Position numbers and translations under genes: made by a program | In this document: piece after piece, positions 26,561 to 41,835 of the stretch | How positions within the stretch are numbered: the stretch's first letter is position 1 | Layout: the number at the start of each line of letters is the position of its first letter | Source of the DNA: Leptoclinus maculatus | Taxonomy: Eukaryota; Chordata; Actinopteri; Perciformes; Stichaeidae | Direction of reading: 5' to 3' | Length of the DNA stretch: 64,000 nt | NCBI GenBank assembly: GCA_032191485.1 | Contig: JAVDOI010000004.1 | Coordinates: forward strand, 18,712,943-18,776,942 | The notes under the pieces: generated by a model | Told to the model about the DNA's origin: nothing | Seen by the model: only the letters and a program-made list of their open reading frames with translations | The model's database searches: none

Positions 26561-29500
26561 AAGCGAAACAGTATCCTGAGGCTTTGAGGACCTCGATTTG
26601 GGCCTCAGGCATCCGCTCCCTCCAAGTTCCTTAAGGGCCCCAGTAAAACAAAATAACATACTTAGCCACATTCTTTATCTGTCCGCCCACTCACTATGCT
26701 GCACCATGCGTAACCGAGTGCTTTATTTATGCGCTGGCAGAGTCTTTATGCACTTAGAAAAAAAATGCTAAATTGATTATTCTAGCGACATTAGTATATA
26801 TCTATAAAGCATCATCTATTTTTAATGAAGCGGGGACTCCTGTGCGCCTGGAGTGATCGATAAGGCTTTAAGGGAAATGTTGAGGTGTTGCAGGTTCCCC
26901 CTGTGGAGCAAGGGAAGCATGGTTGGCAGGGCTTTGAAAGAACGGGGGGGAAAAGGGTGGAGGTAGCTGGACGTTTTCCAGGGTGGGTTTAAAACCAACT
27001 CACCTGCTGGCCAGTGACCAATAGGATGGAGCCCTCCTTGGCATGCATCACCTGCCGGAAGACGTGGTCGAGGATGAGTAGTTCGCTCCAGCAGTTCTGC
27101 AGCAGCTTCATCTGGTCGTCCACCTGGTTAAAAAAAAAAACGCATCAGGTCAACTACTTGAGAAAAACAAACCAGAGGAGATCAACATGAGGAGCTACTG
27201 TGCATTAAACTTTACAAAAGTCAACTAAAACGCTCTCTTAAAAAGCTATCCGGGCATTGTGGCATCATCTACCATCTCTGATCGATTTGTATTTCGCTCA
27301 CACGGGAATAATCAAGTATCCCACCCTCAAAACAAAAGGTCGAGGCACTGTGTCAGTCCTCGGCGACTTGTAAATATCACAGGCAGCTGTTTGCGAGGTA
27401 AGAACCTTGCACAAAGCTCAAAAGTCCCCTGTACACACACTCTAAAGCTTTCTCATCACTCAGTTAAGCACTTTGCTCCGTGCCTGATTTCACAATTTTG
27501 CCAGGTTTATCTGTTTGCCCATTGCCAGCAGTTTCTGAGTGATTCCACAGATGATAATGATTAAGTAGCTTTTTTTTTTTTTTTCTCCTCCTGAATGCCA
27601 GCCGCTGGCTCCCAGGGACCTGCCAGGTGAGCTTGGGAAGCTGAGGCAGGTCAATCGGTGGTTCTGTACACCAAAAAACAACCCCTTCCATTGTAACCGT
27701 TAGCCTCTTCCCATGCCCCGGCAGAGTTAATCATTACTCTGCGTAGCCAGACTCAGACACAAAAAGGCCACATTGAGGAAGGAAGGAATGAGGAAAACGT
27801 ATGAGAGGCTCTTTCTTTCTCCTCACTCCAGACCCCCCAGTCAACAAACATTGTCCTCTGTGTGGTATCATTGGGAATAATGTGTCTTTCTGGGCACACA
27901 CCGTGGTGATGTGAATTACTTTGTTGCTTTTGAGTCTGTGAGAACAGTCCGTGACTTTCATCACCAATGTCAACCGCAACTCGTCGGGTGAAGAATGTGG
28001 ATCGATGTTAAAACTTTGCGACACAAGGCAGGTGTGCGGCATGAACACCGCTGAAAGGAATTTATTTTTGTGCTGTCTGGAAATTGCAACAGGGTGTCCG
28101 TTTGTTGAAATCTACAATGACCTTATAAGAAAAACAACTTTATTACCTTGTGTGTGCCGGTGGCTGTGTCTGAAGTCTATTGCTTGTTGATTAGGATTGT
28201 TATGACTGGTGATTGGGGCTGGTGTCAAACAGTGTGTGTTTACTTCTCAGGCAGACAAAACAATAGCTGTGCATTAACATTGACCTGGCACACACACACT
28301 TGTTGGAGGGCAGAGCTGCCAGACTATTGTCTTTAACCACAGCTGCCGTTTGGTTGCTGTACTGGCTCTGGGTGTACGTAGGTAACCCTTCAGATCATCA
28401 GGGTTCATCTGGAGCAGTACCAAAGTTCCATCATGCCGTTCTCATGCTTTCTACATGAACCGTTTACAAAATGTAATGAATAAAAAGCAAATTGCAGCAA
28501 AAAAAGAAACCCCAAAAGTACCCCATCTTTGAATGCCATTTCTCTTTTGTCCGTGAAAGTCAAGTGACAAAATGCAACAACGCTTCTGTGACCTTTTCTA
28601 AAAAAAATGTTGACAGCATCAAGGTCTCACTCCTATTTTTTTTTTGTAGTCGCACACTGAAGGCGTCTCAAGCACAGGATGAAAAAATTCAAATGCCTTC
28701 ATTAAAACCATCAGAGAGCAAGAAATACAGTCACTTCTCTTTTTTCTTTTTCGTTTCTCCATATACCCTGTAACAGCGTGTGTGTGTGTGTGTGTGTGTG
28801 GACGGATGGGTACATGTAAGGCCCAGGCTCTTCAAAGGACCCCCCCCCCCCCCCCCTGCATGTCAGCAGTGCTGGCAAGTGTTGGGGTCCTCATCAAAGG
28901 GCTGTCCTCACTCTGCCTGCCTGGAAGCTCTTCTCTGACAAGAGGCCCGGGTCATCAAAGGGGGCCAGCTCAGAGGGGATGACGGCGGGTGATAGCAGCC
29001 TAGACGAGGGCTGGGGACACCCGCCTGGAAATGGTGAACTGGTGACAGACCGACAGGCGTGAGGGTGGACCAGGGGTTGGGGGTTCAGTTCGCTGACCTT
29101 TTTTAAGTGCCAGCGACACGAGCTGTTTCCCTGACAAGCTCTTCCTTTGCTCTGTCAAATGAGCAACGTTCATGGCGCCTGATCTTACAAGATGTGCTGC
29201 CTGCTCTCTCGGATAATATGAACTTTCTGACACGGAGCTGACAAGCGCTTCGTATTGTGTTTTTTTTTATGCATGAGTACTATTTCAAGGCACTCAATAC
29301 AGTCCAACACTGGCTGATTGCATTCCCGAATTTGATGTGTTCACAATATGACACAACAAAGTTCAAATGAGCAGTTTGTTGAGCTCACCAGGAGCAATAA
29401 AACAGCTGATTTGTTTAGCCAGTTCATTCTTATCTCACGGCGCCGTCATGGAAAGTTTAGATAACTGCTAATTTACTGTTTCCAGTAATGTCGTCTGTTA

Positions 29501-31203
29501 GGAAACAAACTTGTTGTGTCGTTATTCCCCGAGGGTTTCTCACTTCCCCAAGTGATAAACACTGTGCTCGTTAACACTGCTATCACTGTCTGCTAACAAT
29601 GAATTCTGAAATAAGATAATTCAATCACAGCAATATGGAAGGTCAGGATGAGGAGGTACGTTTGGTGGATGAGCTTATTTCAGTTCTACTTCTAGGAAGA
29701 TATATTTCTTTTTTATTTTAGCTGAAGTATTTTGGGAATGTCACTTTTGAAAATATGAAACCACATATTTAATTTGATAATATAATTCAACATACGTCGC
29801 ACTATATCTGCAACTCGCCATAGGACAGAGATGTTACACATGGTCCAGATGGTTATTTTTCCCGTTTTAATGTAACCACACTAGTTATTAACATTCTTTT
29901 CCCTCCAGCACATTGGTTGCCTCTACACACAAACTAAACCAGCGTTGCCTTTTATTCCTCAAATGCATCCTATTTATTCAGTTTCTATATCTACATACAC
30001 TTCTATATGTCACTAGATGGATCAACCAAATTACCCCAAAAGCTGAAAGCGTCAACCTCTCCTTTTCTGCGGTTCTCATTAGTTTTGTTCAAAGAGATTA
30101 CATTTGTTAAAGGAGCAGCGACTTGAGGCTTTTAGTCTTGTCCTATGACGAACCTTTACTCTGAAATAGTCTATACACGTTAGCTGGCCATGACACATTA
30201 TCATTTTGTGGTTTAAAAACCATCATTTTGCATTCGGTGTCGAATGTACCATTTGAGTTACACAGTGTAAATTCACAGTGGAATTTTCGGCAACATAGGT
30301 GAAGGATTTATTTTTACACATTTGGACAATCCCAAGTCTCTACCTGTCCTTGGATGGAGCAAAACTCAAAAGGATTTAGCTTCTAAGGTTCACGCTGATG
30401 CAGAAAACACGCTCTCCCCAGAAAACTGGTTTCAAAAATCCACATTTAAGGCGTTTCAAGGTGTGATCTATTTAATATTTTAATATCATCATCACCAGTG
30501 TTTGGTTAAAGAATTGCGAGAAATTCCAAAAGCAAGAACTTCTACTTGCAGCAGCCAGCAATGAAAAATACATATCCTCCAAGAAACCAATTTAACACCT
30601 TTATGATCGTTCAGGCGAATGGGATCAATGCCAGGATCAATCGCTTAGCCCATAGCTTTTGTTCAAAACCACTGGCTGAGATTAATGGGATTTTCCAGAG
30701 AGAGAGAGAGAGGTAGAAAAAGAAAGAGAGCGTGGGTGAGAGGGGGGAATGAAAGTGCCAGACAGGGAATGAGAGAATGAGAAAAGACTTGGGGGAAATT
30801 GAGAAAATAAAACATAGTGATTAAGAGCAGATATTCCCTCCATTTCTGGGTAAATGTAAATTAATTGGAAATGGAGCATTCAGATGCTCGCTGACTAAAG
30901 TAATGTTTATTCATAGCCCCCTGCTAAGAGTAGAGCAATTATCATGGTGTGTTGAGTCAAAACAGGCCAATGTAGTAGAATCTTTTTCCCCCCCTTTCTT
31001 GTGGCCGGGTTTTGGTCTAGTGCCACGAGCATTGTTAAGCTTCGTACGGTACGGCAGGCTTTAACGAGAGTACACAGCTGGATCTGGTTTTAATAAGTAG
31101 TTCCATTTTTGATGTGGCCTAATGAACAGATTAATGGAATCTCCTTCTGTGGAGCCTTAATGAATGGAGAGAATCATGCTATTTTTTTAAGACAGGGGGG
31201 GAG

Positions 31204-31295
<92 letters not shown>

Positions 31296-33509
31296 CCACG
31301 AGTTTATCTGCCTCAAACGTCTTGTACATAAACAATAGCTGTGCTTCTATCTTTCCGTCTCTCTCTCTCTGCTGGACAAGAATCAATGCTGTCTCGAAAT
31401 ACTACAGGTGAGGTTTGAAGCCGACATCAATGCTGGTGCATCTCTTGCAGCCGCCCTTTGGTGCAGTCCTGTCTTGGCATCTGTTCGCCTTGAGCCAAAC
31501 AGGTCCTGTATTCACCTGGGAACAGGCATTAATTCACCTAGAACAGCGGCTGTTGTTCTCAGAGCGTTTCGAAACACTTAATTATGCTGAACTTGAATGT
31601 ACTGTAGCTCATTTTTTTTTGTTCATAGTTTGGTCATTTAATTGAAAAGAGTCTCAGTGTGTGTGTGGTTTCATTGCCAACAATAGGATTTTCTTCAACT
31701 AATTGGTCATCAAATGTATCACAAATCACGGAGTGGTTGGTACTTTTTTTTTCCGAGCACATGCTACCCTGCTGACCAATTTCACCATGAGTCTGTTTAT
31801 TTCTGGATTACCCTTCCTATTTGTCTTAACAAAGATCAAATTACATGGAAGGCAAAAAAAAAAAAAAAAAACACGTCTCTATTGACTCATGACACAACAA
31901 ATGCCTTCTTGAATCCTACCTCAAATCATTTTTGGCAGCCCTAACTTTGAAAAGCCACAAATAGAGTTGCATCCATTGGGAAAAAACAACAACAGAGTGA
32001 GTGACAAAATCCCCAGGGTGTTCCAGCTATGTGACCTGCTGGGTAGGGAGAGGTGAGCGTTGGGTGTCCATGTTTTCCGAACTATGTCTGGCTTTTCTCT
32101 ACACACACTGCAGAAGCGGATGAAAATAAAATCATTATCCCTCCCCCTCACTTCTCCAAACCAACTCTTTTGTTTGTCATGGCATACAGTTTTGTGTGGG
32201 CCTCGATCCTACGGCTGGCGGGGTGATAAGAATGCTGGGAAAATGAGCAGGTGGCAGGTGGCGCTGCTAGTCTAGGGGGGAGGGGGGGGTCTGAGGAGAG
32301 GAATGATAATAATAGAGATAATATAGTGAGCAACTATAGCTTCAGTCAAAGTGACTGTCAGCCAGCAGACAAGGTTGAAGATTGAAGCTACCAGAATTAG
32401 TTTTTTGCTCGTTCTACACCTGCTGGTTACCTGACATTTCCCCCCCTGACTTTTAGGGTTCAGCTCTACTGATGCTCTCTGAATCAACGTGATTAGCAAA
32501 GTATTTTAAATCCATCCATTTCCTTTAGAGCTGAGCAGCCAGGGCGACTCAACTCAATACAACGACAGTAAAAAGGCCAAAAGCTGAACTTTCTTAATTT
32601 TCTATAAATGTGAATAAATATTCTTTAGTATTACAAACATTCTCATAAGATAAGACTGACGTTGGGAAGGAAACTATGTCATTTATTCAGTTTGTCTGTA
32701 GTCTGAGTGGTCACTCTAGTCTCCTGCATGTATTTATGATCCAGATTGATCATAAGCCAAATATGGACCCAAAACAAAAATCAGAAACAAAACATCTGGC
32801 ATTCAGAGACGCGTATTTCTCTAAAAGACCAACAGCTGGCAGACTTAACAACAGCTTGATATACGCCAAGTGATCTGTACTATGAATGTATGTGACATTA
32901 TATGTATATCATTGCGTGCATGCTCATCAACACCTCATGTCACTGGCACCTGTTTGTTGGTTGTATGTATATCTAATCCGACATATCAAGTAGTACAGAT
33001 GCCTGTGGGTTTATGTCCGACAGAAACTCTAGACTGTTATTATGTCCCTAAACAGCCATAGAGATGCCTCCGGCCATCTGTGAGATCATAAAATATAACC
33101 ATTGTCACAAGAAGGCCTTGTATCCACAAACCTTTTATTTATTTTTTTCAACTTCAAGACATCTTTTTGTTAAAAAACTAAAAATACATAATTGCTGTTT
33201 GCAATTTTGTGTATTTTTTCTGTTTCTAAATCTCACTTTAGTAACACCTACTCTACATCTACTCAGGATACCGTGGAGCATGTAATTTATAATGTGGATT
33301 TTCTTAGGCAATAATACCAGGCAATATGAAGAATACAAACCCAAGAATATCAGTGTGCAGTTGCTTGCAATGTGTAGCGCTTCTGTTACTGACAAGAATG
33401 TAATCAGAAACATGTAGTCAAAGAAAGTATTTTTTTTGCTACTGAAGTGTTCAAGTGAACTTTTTCTTTTCTGAAAAGTATTAGGCAAATTGTTCAGAGT
33501 GACTGTGAG

Positions 33510-33561
<52 letters not shown>

Positions 33562-34357
33562 GATGCATATGAACTCACTGTGCTGGACTGAGAGCAGAAA
33601 CCGCTTTGTAAGAATGAATGAATGCTGTATTGTTGTGTGTCAGAAAGAATGCTGTGCGTGTGCCCCTCGTCTGATCGATATTGCTGCGGCACTGAGATTG
33701 ATCGGTTCCCACGGTGACGGCATTAACAGACTCTGGAGGCTGACCTCTGACCCTGGGAACACTCTGCTTTCGATTGACCATGCTCTCTCTCTCTCCCTCT
33801 CCCCATCTTCACATCTTTTTTTTTTTTTTTTAAACCGTCTCCACATCCTGAAATTCTAATTCTTGTCTCCAGGGTTGTGGTAGAAAGGGAAAACATAAAG
33901 ACCCAGCTAATCATTTTACATGCCCTCTTCCTCTCCTCGTCGCCCTATCCGTCTTTTCATCCTATATACAGCATCCTTTTGTCCCAAGCCTTTTTGTCGA
34001 GAAGAGAGGAAATAAGACGTGGGCCCAACGAGGTCTACTCTGCCTGGGCCTCAGCAATATGAGACCACTACAGATACAGGAAATGTATCTGTCTACGGTG
34101 GCAAAACCACTGTAGTATTGTGAGCGCTTTAACAAATATGTAAATAGATAATGAATAAATAACGATGACGCAGAATATACAACAGCTGTGACGGGCACAC
34201 ATAATAGATCACGGCAACGTAAGGTAACGTTGTTGGCTTAAGCCGGCTAAGCACACATACAAAAAATGCAAACACACATCTGTGAGAATCCACAAGAAGC
34301 GGCACAACATTCATGCGGGAAAAGCAAAGTATCTCTGTGGGTCTGTCTGTGTGTGTG

Positions 34358-34388
<31 letters not shown>

Positions 34389-35969
34389 TGCAGTGGGAAG
34401 AACATCTTGTTTTCTCAAGGTCGCTGACGATGGCAACAAACCCCCTCTCCTCTGTCTGATATTAGCGCAGGGATCTGAGGATGAACCAAGCACGCCCAAA
34501 CTTTCCTATTCTGTTTTTACTTGATGCATAAGCATATGAAAGATAGAAAAATCAATGAGGCGAGAGAACGGACCACTGAGGGGCCAGTCATGAATTTCAA
34601 TTGATATCTTTTCATGCATGCGATGTTTATTGTTGTCTGCTTGCACCTGGTCTGTTTTACTAGATCTGGACAAAATCAGAACTTTCCAGGTCACTGTTTT
34701 AATATGGTCCTATGTGACATAATCAATCCAGGTGGTACAGTGTCTGAAGAAAAGTGAGCCCAACTCATCGGTGAGGCAAAACATGAAAGAGACACCTCCA
34801 GATAGGCTATGAGAGCTAAATGTATGTACAGTTGCCTCATTTATGAAGAAAGTTAATCCATGAGTGCATGGCTTAGAGGAAAGGAGTTTTTTTTCTTTTC
34901 ATTTTGAGAGCTATTGTTTTAAAGATACCTCAGATGTGTGGACTACCTACCCCCCCCACACACACACACACTCATACTCACTCACACAAACACACACACA
35001 CACACACACTTGAAATCTCAGGGCTTAGAGCGAAGAAGCTATCATCTAATTATCAAAAACACAGAGAGGCCCTAATCAATTATTCACATGAACATTAGAC
35101 CGCTAATACACATGCAGCCCAGGGAATGGCATCTCCCAAAAGTAACCCTTCCTCCTCCTCCACTCCAACACAAGACACACGCATATGCACAAACAAACGC
35201 AATCATGTCAAGACCTGGACACACACAGTCATTTCTATACCTGCATACACACACTTACATGTGCAGCCTCCTGCTCCCTTCCCGTCACACCACTCTCCTC
35301 TTTGCAGACGGAGAAAATGCATGCCATCCAAAATGCAAAAATGAGTTGTGCAAGTGGACTGTCTACGGTTCCTGGCTGATAGGTGCTGAACATAGAACTC
35401 CTATTGATCCATCAAACACCCCCCCCCCCTTATAGACTCCCCAAGCACACACAAACACACACCCAGATCTTAATCTACCAGGCAATTCCAGGGCATTAAG
35501 CCCCATCCATTGAATTTTCATGCCGTGCAATCATTATTTGAGTTAATGCTGCAATTTATGACTTGGTGTTTGTGTGCTGAGTGTGAAAGGTGTGTGTGTG
35601 GAGGGGATGCAATATAAGGAGGTGAGGAGGGGAGTGTGTGTGTGTGTGGGTATGTGTGTGTATGCAAATTTCTGCGTGAGTTGGTTAAAAGTAGGGCTTT
35701 GCATTCACTTTATTGTACGGTTATTATGACTGTCAGACGTGAGTAAGAGAGGATTTACGTACATGCATATATGTACACGTGTGTGTGTGTGTGTGTCTGT
35801 GTGACTTTCGTTGACAGACGGTGGGAAATGACCCCATAATTCCTGTCTGGCTGTCTGTCTTTTAAGAGGAAGCGAAGACAAGAAAGAGAGGAGACAGAGA
35901 GGACAGGCTAAAGGCTTCCCCCTTCTGTATTATTTAGAACAGTCGAGACAGTCCTCCATAACTCTGTCT

Positions 35970-36041
<72 letters not shown>

Positions 36042-39000
36042 GACATACCCACAGACACACACTGTATATGCAATATACCTTAACGAAGCTTAGACTAAAG
36101 CTGTTTTAAAATGCAGAAAGACGCAGTGATGCTTTTTGTCTGAGAGGGCGGGAGACACAGATTCCCATTAGCGTTTGACGCGCTGCGATGGGTGTGCTTT
36201 TTTTTTTTTTTTGAAGGGGGGGGGGGGCTGTGAGGGGGTTTAGTTGGTGGGTTTTTTAGAGCAGACAGCTGTGAACCCACATCCAAATATGGCACAGCTC
36301 CAGAGATCACTGGGATCACAGCCCTTGATGTACAAATTAAGTATCTGAATTAGCTAATTGAGCATTTCCGGAGCTCCTGTTGTATATAAACAGTCGAAGT
36401 ACAAGAGGAAGAGGAGGCATCAAAAAACCACAACGCAGCAGAACAGATGGAGCCCTTGCTTCTCCCTGAAGTGTGTCTCTCCAGGACTCGTCTGACAGAA
36501 ACTGCCATGAATGCATCTGTATTAGGAGAGAGAAATCTCTCTGTAGCACTGCTGCGGCAGTATGAGGCCTAGTGGTGCTGCTGCTGCTGATGGTGGGAAG
36601 TGCAGTGCAACATGTGGCGGATAAAGTAATGGCCTAAGGGAAGGTGAGACTGCGGCTTGCCACCTGAAAACCTTGTCCTTTTTTTTTTTTCAGCTTTTCT
36701 GGTTCATTTCCAGAAGTTCAGTGTGTTGTAGACACCCTTTTCAGAAAGTACCCCTTTCAGCATATTTGGTTTATTGCTCGTCATTGTTTTCAGCTTTGCT
36801 TGAAAAGCCTCTTTTCATCTTCCTCTTAAGTGGGCGCAATCCTTTAAAAGCACGCGGGACTGTAATGCCTATTATTAGTGCCATGCCTTTATTTCACATG
36901 TATGGAATCATTTATCTGCAGCTCGTGCCAGGTTTGCAGTCACGGTGCTTTGGGAGAAATGAAGAAAGAGACTGACAGATTGAGAGGTGAGGAAGAGGGA
37001 ATGGTGCGAGAGTAATGAAAAAGTCCTGGTGTAGTGTAAAAGAAATGAGAGAGCAAAATTAAAACCAGCAAAGAAAGGAACGCTTAAAGCAAGGATCGAG
37101 AACAGGTGTCTTTGTCCTACTTTGCCGGCGGGGCTGAAGCCATTTCCTCGTCTGGGTCTTTTGTTTGCCGTGCGGCCCCCAATGAAATTTCTCGCTCGTC
37201 GTCACAACACAACCACAGTGTCTAGTGTTACCCCTATGAAATGCATGCATCAGTCATCGCTGTGCAAATTCAATCACCCTGCCTTCCCAGTTGAATATAA
37301 ATACCCCTCTACTCTTTTAAGTGTAAAACTAGAAGGCAAGCTGTCGGCTCTGCTCCGCCACTGTCTTGTCTATTGTCTCTCCCGGACCCCCGACACCCAC
37401 CAAGCGTCCCCCGCTCCCCTGTCCAGAATAGGCGAGCCGTAAATAAGCATCAGAAATAGACATTGGGGGGGACAACTGTTGACAGCCCAGTGACGAAAGC
37501 AGCAGACACAGTCACAAACCTCTAGGCAGGCTGGATTACACGCAGATAATTGAGGCCACGCAACATCGGAACATTAGAAGCTGTAGGGCTCTTTGTGTTT
37601 CTTATATTTACTTACTTGGAAAGCCAGTTGAGCATTGTGTGTTTCAGAGTGCAGTTTGAGGAATACAATCTTTGCCTGAAGAAGTTTGCTGTTCAGTATC
37701 CCTTAAGATACACACGATTTGGCCTTTACTGTAAATGTCTCATTTTTTTAATACGTTGTTTCTATTTAAACATATATTACCATAATTGGAGTCATTGTCA
37801 AGTGGAAAATACAACTTCTTCTGCTATTTACCCCATTAATAACCTTCACTGAACATGTTTCCCTTAGTTGAATTAGAGGAATAGCTGGCTAATTGTTGCC
37901 CAGTTTTCAACGTTATTTTTCAAACTGAGTAATTTCGGCTGATAAAGTGAATAGATGTCTTCATCAACAGATTTCAATGTGAAACGGGATTTCAATGTGA
38001 GCTTTAGTGTTTTTCTAAACTGTGTCATTTTGCAGAGACCAAACGCAGGAAGATGTAAAAGAGGAAGATAAATTAGCTGACAGGTTTGCATAGTTTTGTG
38101 TGGTGAGTTTAGTTTAGAGGTTGAGGGTCGGCATAAGGCTGCGGCAGCCACACCTCGGCCCCTCTGACCTCTAGGAAACTCTATAGCCAGGAGCTATTTA
38201 GAAGCGAAATGCCGGCACTTCTGTCTGTATATTTACCACTCGCCTGACAACATATCGGCACCCTCAGCCACCGAGCCCGCCGGCAGATAACAATACTTTT
38301 TACGAGGATCACTTCTAATTTGTCCTTTTGCACATTTTTGGCTTGCAGAGTTTCTGATGGGAGGCACTTTGGAAAGGTTCCTGCTTAAACTTTAACACGG
38401 GCTCATAACTATAAGCACAGTAGAGCGGAGGATAGGAGAGGGAGAAAGCTGCTTTGTACTTTGGTGGAGTGTGTAAAGTGTTTGCATGCTGTTGATTTGA
38501 TTTTTTTTTTTAGCACCCTGGCCAACTACATCAATTCCCCATATCCACTTTGTTTACTTATTTTCTTTGTCTTCCAGTCCCACTTCCTCTACACCTTTCA
38601 ATCACTCTCGCTCTCTCTCTCTCCCTGCTGATTTGACTGACTGTTGCGAACTTGTGAAACAACAACCCTGTTAGTTCGGGGCCACCGAGGCTAACAGCAC
38701 AGCCTATAGTCACCTGCTTCACCGTCTTAACAAGCGGCAGGACCTGCCAATAAAAAAGGCTTTTACCCTGATCGTCCTCAAACAAGACTTTAAACACGAA
38801 CCTGCTCTTTCTCCTGCCGAATGCCCAAAGTGCTCGCAAATGCGAATCAGGCTGTGTTAACTTGCTTGAAAATGAAAAACTTAGGTGGAGGCATTTTATT
38901 TTATTTTGTTGCTTTTCTTTACTGCATCATCAGCAGTGGTTTGTAGGGGAGGGTGAGATGGAGAAAGGCAGCGATAGATGGCTAGTTATAAAACCACTTC

Positions 39001-41464
39001 TCTCCTACAGGTTTAGGGGTGGTGCGGACACTTGATCCATCTTGTCAACAGTTACATGTCCAAGTGTGCTCCCCTACCTGCTCTCACGTATTGAGTGAGG
39101 ATTTCAGTTAAATGTTGAAACAGTGAAAACATTCCTTGAGTGAGGATAAAGACGCTACAAGGAAGAGGAAATGTTCTTGAGGACAGTTGAGTCTATCATG
39201 TCCGGGAGCTCTGTAAACTCGTACTTCATGACAGCCTTTCATCCCTCATCAAAGCAACAAGTAGATGAGCAGACTTTTGTGCATGCTTAAACCTCCTAAC
39301 CCCCGCCGTCTCCTTGTAGCTGCCGCTCCTCTGGGATGGGCGACTTTAAATCTTCTCTTTTAACAAGTTTCCTGTTCTTCCTTCCGGCTTCCTGCGGTCC
39401 CCTGGGGTTGAACCTACGAGACCATTTCCAGTATTTGGAAAGGCTCTTAAAGCTCATTCTACAACCATCAGGGGGATGTGAGGAGGACATTGGAAAATTT
39501 GATCAGTGGTCGCCTCCAGTCAAAGCATGGCAGATGCTGTTGGAAAATACAGATTTTGGCTATGCCAGCAAATGAATACTGACCTAGCGAAAAAAAAATA
39601 TCACACCATAAGAGCTTCCGCTAAACACATGCCTGCACACAGTGGAATAAGGATTCTTTAATGTACCAGTGTCCCTCTGACACCCCTACAGTTTGCATGT
39701 TTGTACGTTTCACCTGTGGGCCGTGTGGGAGTAGTGCCACGTGCTTTCAGTGCCTTGCTAAGGGGACACATTCAGGCAACAGGAACACATTCAAGGTGTC
39801 CAACCTGTAGCTGTTCCAGAATGGACTGTTTTTTTGACTGTTTTTTTGACTGTGCCTTTTAAAACGGATCCTAAATTGACTTTTTCCATTTCATATCGGT
39901 ATTATTGGGGAAAAAAAGGGGTGGGGGTTTACAGTATTTATGAAAAAGAAAGAGTGAAGTCTTGAGCAATGGTCAATAATTTATGAATGAAAAGAGGCCT
40001 TTGTGAAACCCCCTCTCCCTCCCCCGTACCCCCCCCCCCCCCCCCCCCCCCCCCCTCCCCAAACTCCTGCTCCTTCCCAGTGCTACTGATCAAACAGATA
40101 TTGTTACCACTAAAATAGCAACTTAAAAAAACACACAGGCGGCCATAGGACCTGCCTGCAGCCTGGGAGAAAGACTGACAGCCGGGAGGGGGGGTGAGGA
40201 AGGCTGGAGGAAAGAAGGGGGTGAGGAAGGCAAAGAAGGAAAGAAAGAAAGAGGGAAGGAAAGAAAGAAGGAATGAAAGAGAGAAAGAAAATGTAGTCTC
40301 CTGACAGAATTTCTGAGTGTGTGTGTTGGGAGGGACAATACTGTATGTGTATTTTTGTGTGTATGTTGAGGTGTTGGGGTGGGGGGGGGGGGGGGGGGGG
40401 GGGGCGTGTCATCTATCACTGGACAAATGCTGGGCTGTGGGGGGTGGAGGCGGGGGTGAGGGGGGGGGGGGGGTTGTCGGCCAGAATGGTGCTGCTCCTC
40501 AAATGAAATAATATATCTTTGAAAGCCTACGCCCCGCGCCAGGCCCTGGGCCCATATATCAAGCCCAAGAGCGTCTGGTGGATCTGCTCCAGGCCCATTA
40601 ACCTTCCACCTGTTCCCCCCCTTACACCCCCCACCCCCACCCCCCCCCCACACACACACACCTACCGGTCCTCTTTTCACCCCACCACACCCTCCCTTGT
40701 TGTCCTTCACCATGCCCCCTCTCCTCCTCCTCCTCATGCCCTTGGTCGTTGCCTCTTGCAGCCCCTTGTTCATCTTCCCATTTAACCCCCCCCCCCCCCC
40801 CCCCCCCCACACACACACTTTCCTCTCTTCCTTACTTCCCTCTTTCTGTCCTTCTCTGGCTGTCCCTCGTTATCTCCTTCTCATGTTCTCTTTCTCTCTC
40901 TCTCTCCTATCTCTCTTTATATCTCACTGTCAACTCTTCTTTTCTCCCTCCCTCTTTGCTGCGATATCTCTGTCTCAAACTCCATCTCCGACTCTGTCCT
41001 CTCTTTCTCTCACGGTCACTTTCTCACTCTGAATCATTCACTATTTTTATGTTTCTTTTTCTTTCTCTGCCACTCAGTTTCAATCTCATGTCGCCTTCTT
41101 AGCGCTTCTCTCTTTTCTTTTTCTGTAACTCATTTGAACTCCCCATCTCCTTACGTCCCTCGTTCTTTCCCCCGTCATTCCATGCACCTTCTTTCTTCCC
41201 AACTAAGGTAAAGAAAGCATGCTATGAGGTGTGCGTGTGTGCGTGTGTGTGTATATGTGTGGGTTGGGGGGGTGCAACACAGCCTGCCGAATAATTCAAA
41301 TGCAATGGACCAGGGACACATACAAATCTCTGCCAACTGCGTGCTGCCGCCAACCCCATCACGCTTGCAGTTTGTCAGGATTGGGGTGTCGGGAGGGGAG
41401 GTTGTTGCGGGGGGGGATCGTTGACCTCTATGACAAGACAGACATTGCAGCCTGAGGCTCTGAA

Positions 41465-41517
<53 letters not shown>

Positions 41518-41800
41518 GAGCTAGTGTAGATATACCGCTTCCCAGGGTTCACAGATCACGCCTGAAAACGGCTTATTAATTTCCACTCAGTTATGGAGTG
41601 TGAAGAAAAAAAAAGTAAAGATGCAATCAGCGGTCAAAGCAGGGCAGGAGCAATACACCCCCCCCCCCCCCCACCCCCCCTATCCAACATAGACACACAC
41701 TCACACACATTTATACACGCACAAACATGCACACACGCGCTTGGTTGCACCTTGGAAATTAGACTGCTCCTGGATAGGTCATGGAAAGAAGGTGTGTGTG

Positions 41801-41835
<35 letters not shown>

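Larger units (their letters stand above)
22017..27003 (-). other. nr5a2 intron between ligand-binding-domain exons, about 5.0 kb
   Basis: GT-AG intron in phase 0. It contains the longest TG repeat (25309-25395), a CCT trinucleotide repeat (25615-25664), a CT-rich stretch (25665-26040) and a 21-base C run (26181-26201). A low-repeat, homeodomain-site-rich patch at 26690-26880 lies just upstream, in plus-strand terms, of the exon at 27004. No coding sequence was recognised. Confidence 0.85.

Noticed and set aside
33135..33692. 185-residue minus-strand open frame
   Set aside because: It includes a poly-(Thr-His) stretch from the TG microsatellite at 33513, and the rest is AT-rich intron translation.
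40123..40818. 231-residue minus-strand open frame
   Set aside because: It consists of poly-Gly, poly-Pro and Ser/Leu-rich stretches produced by C/G runs and a purine tract. It is low-complexity and not a gene.
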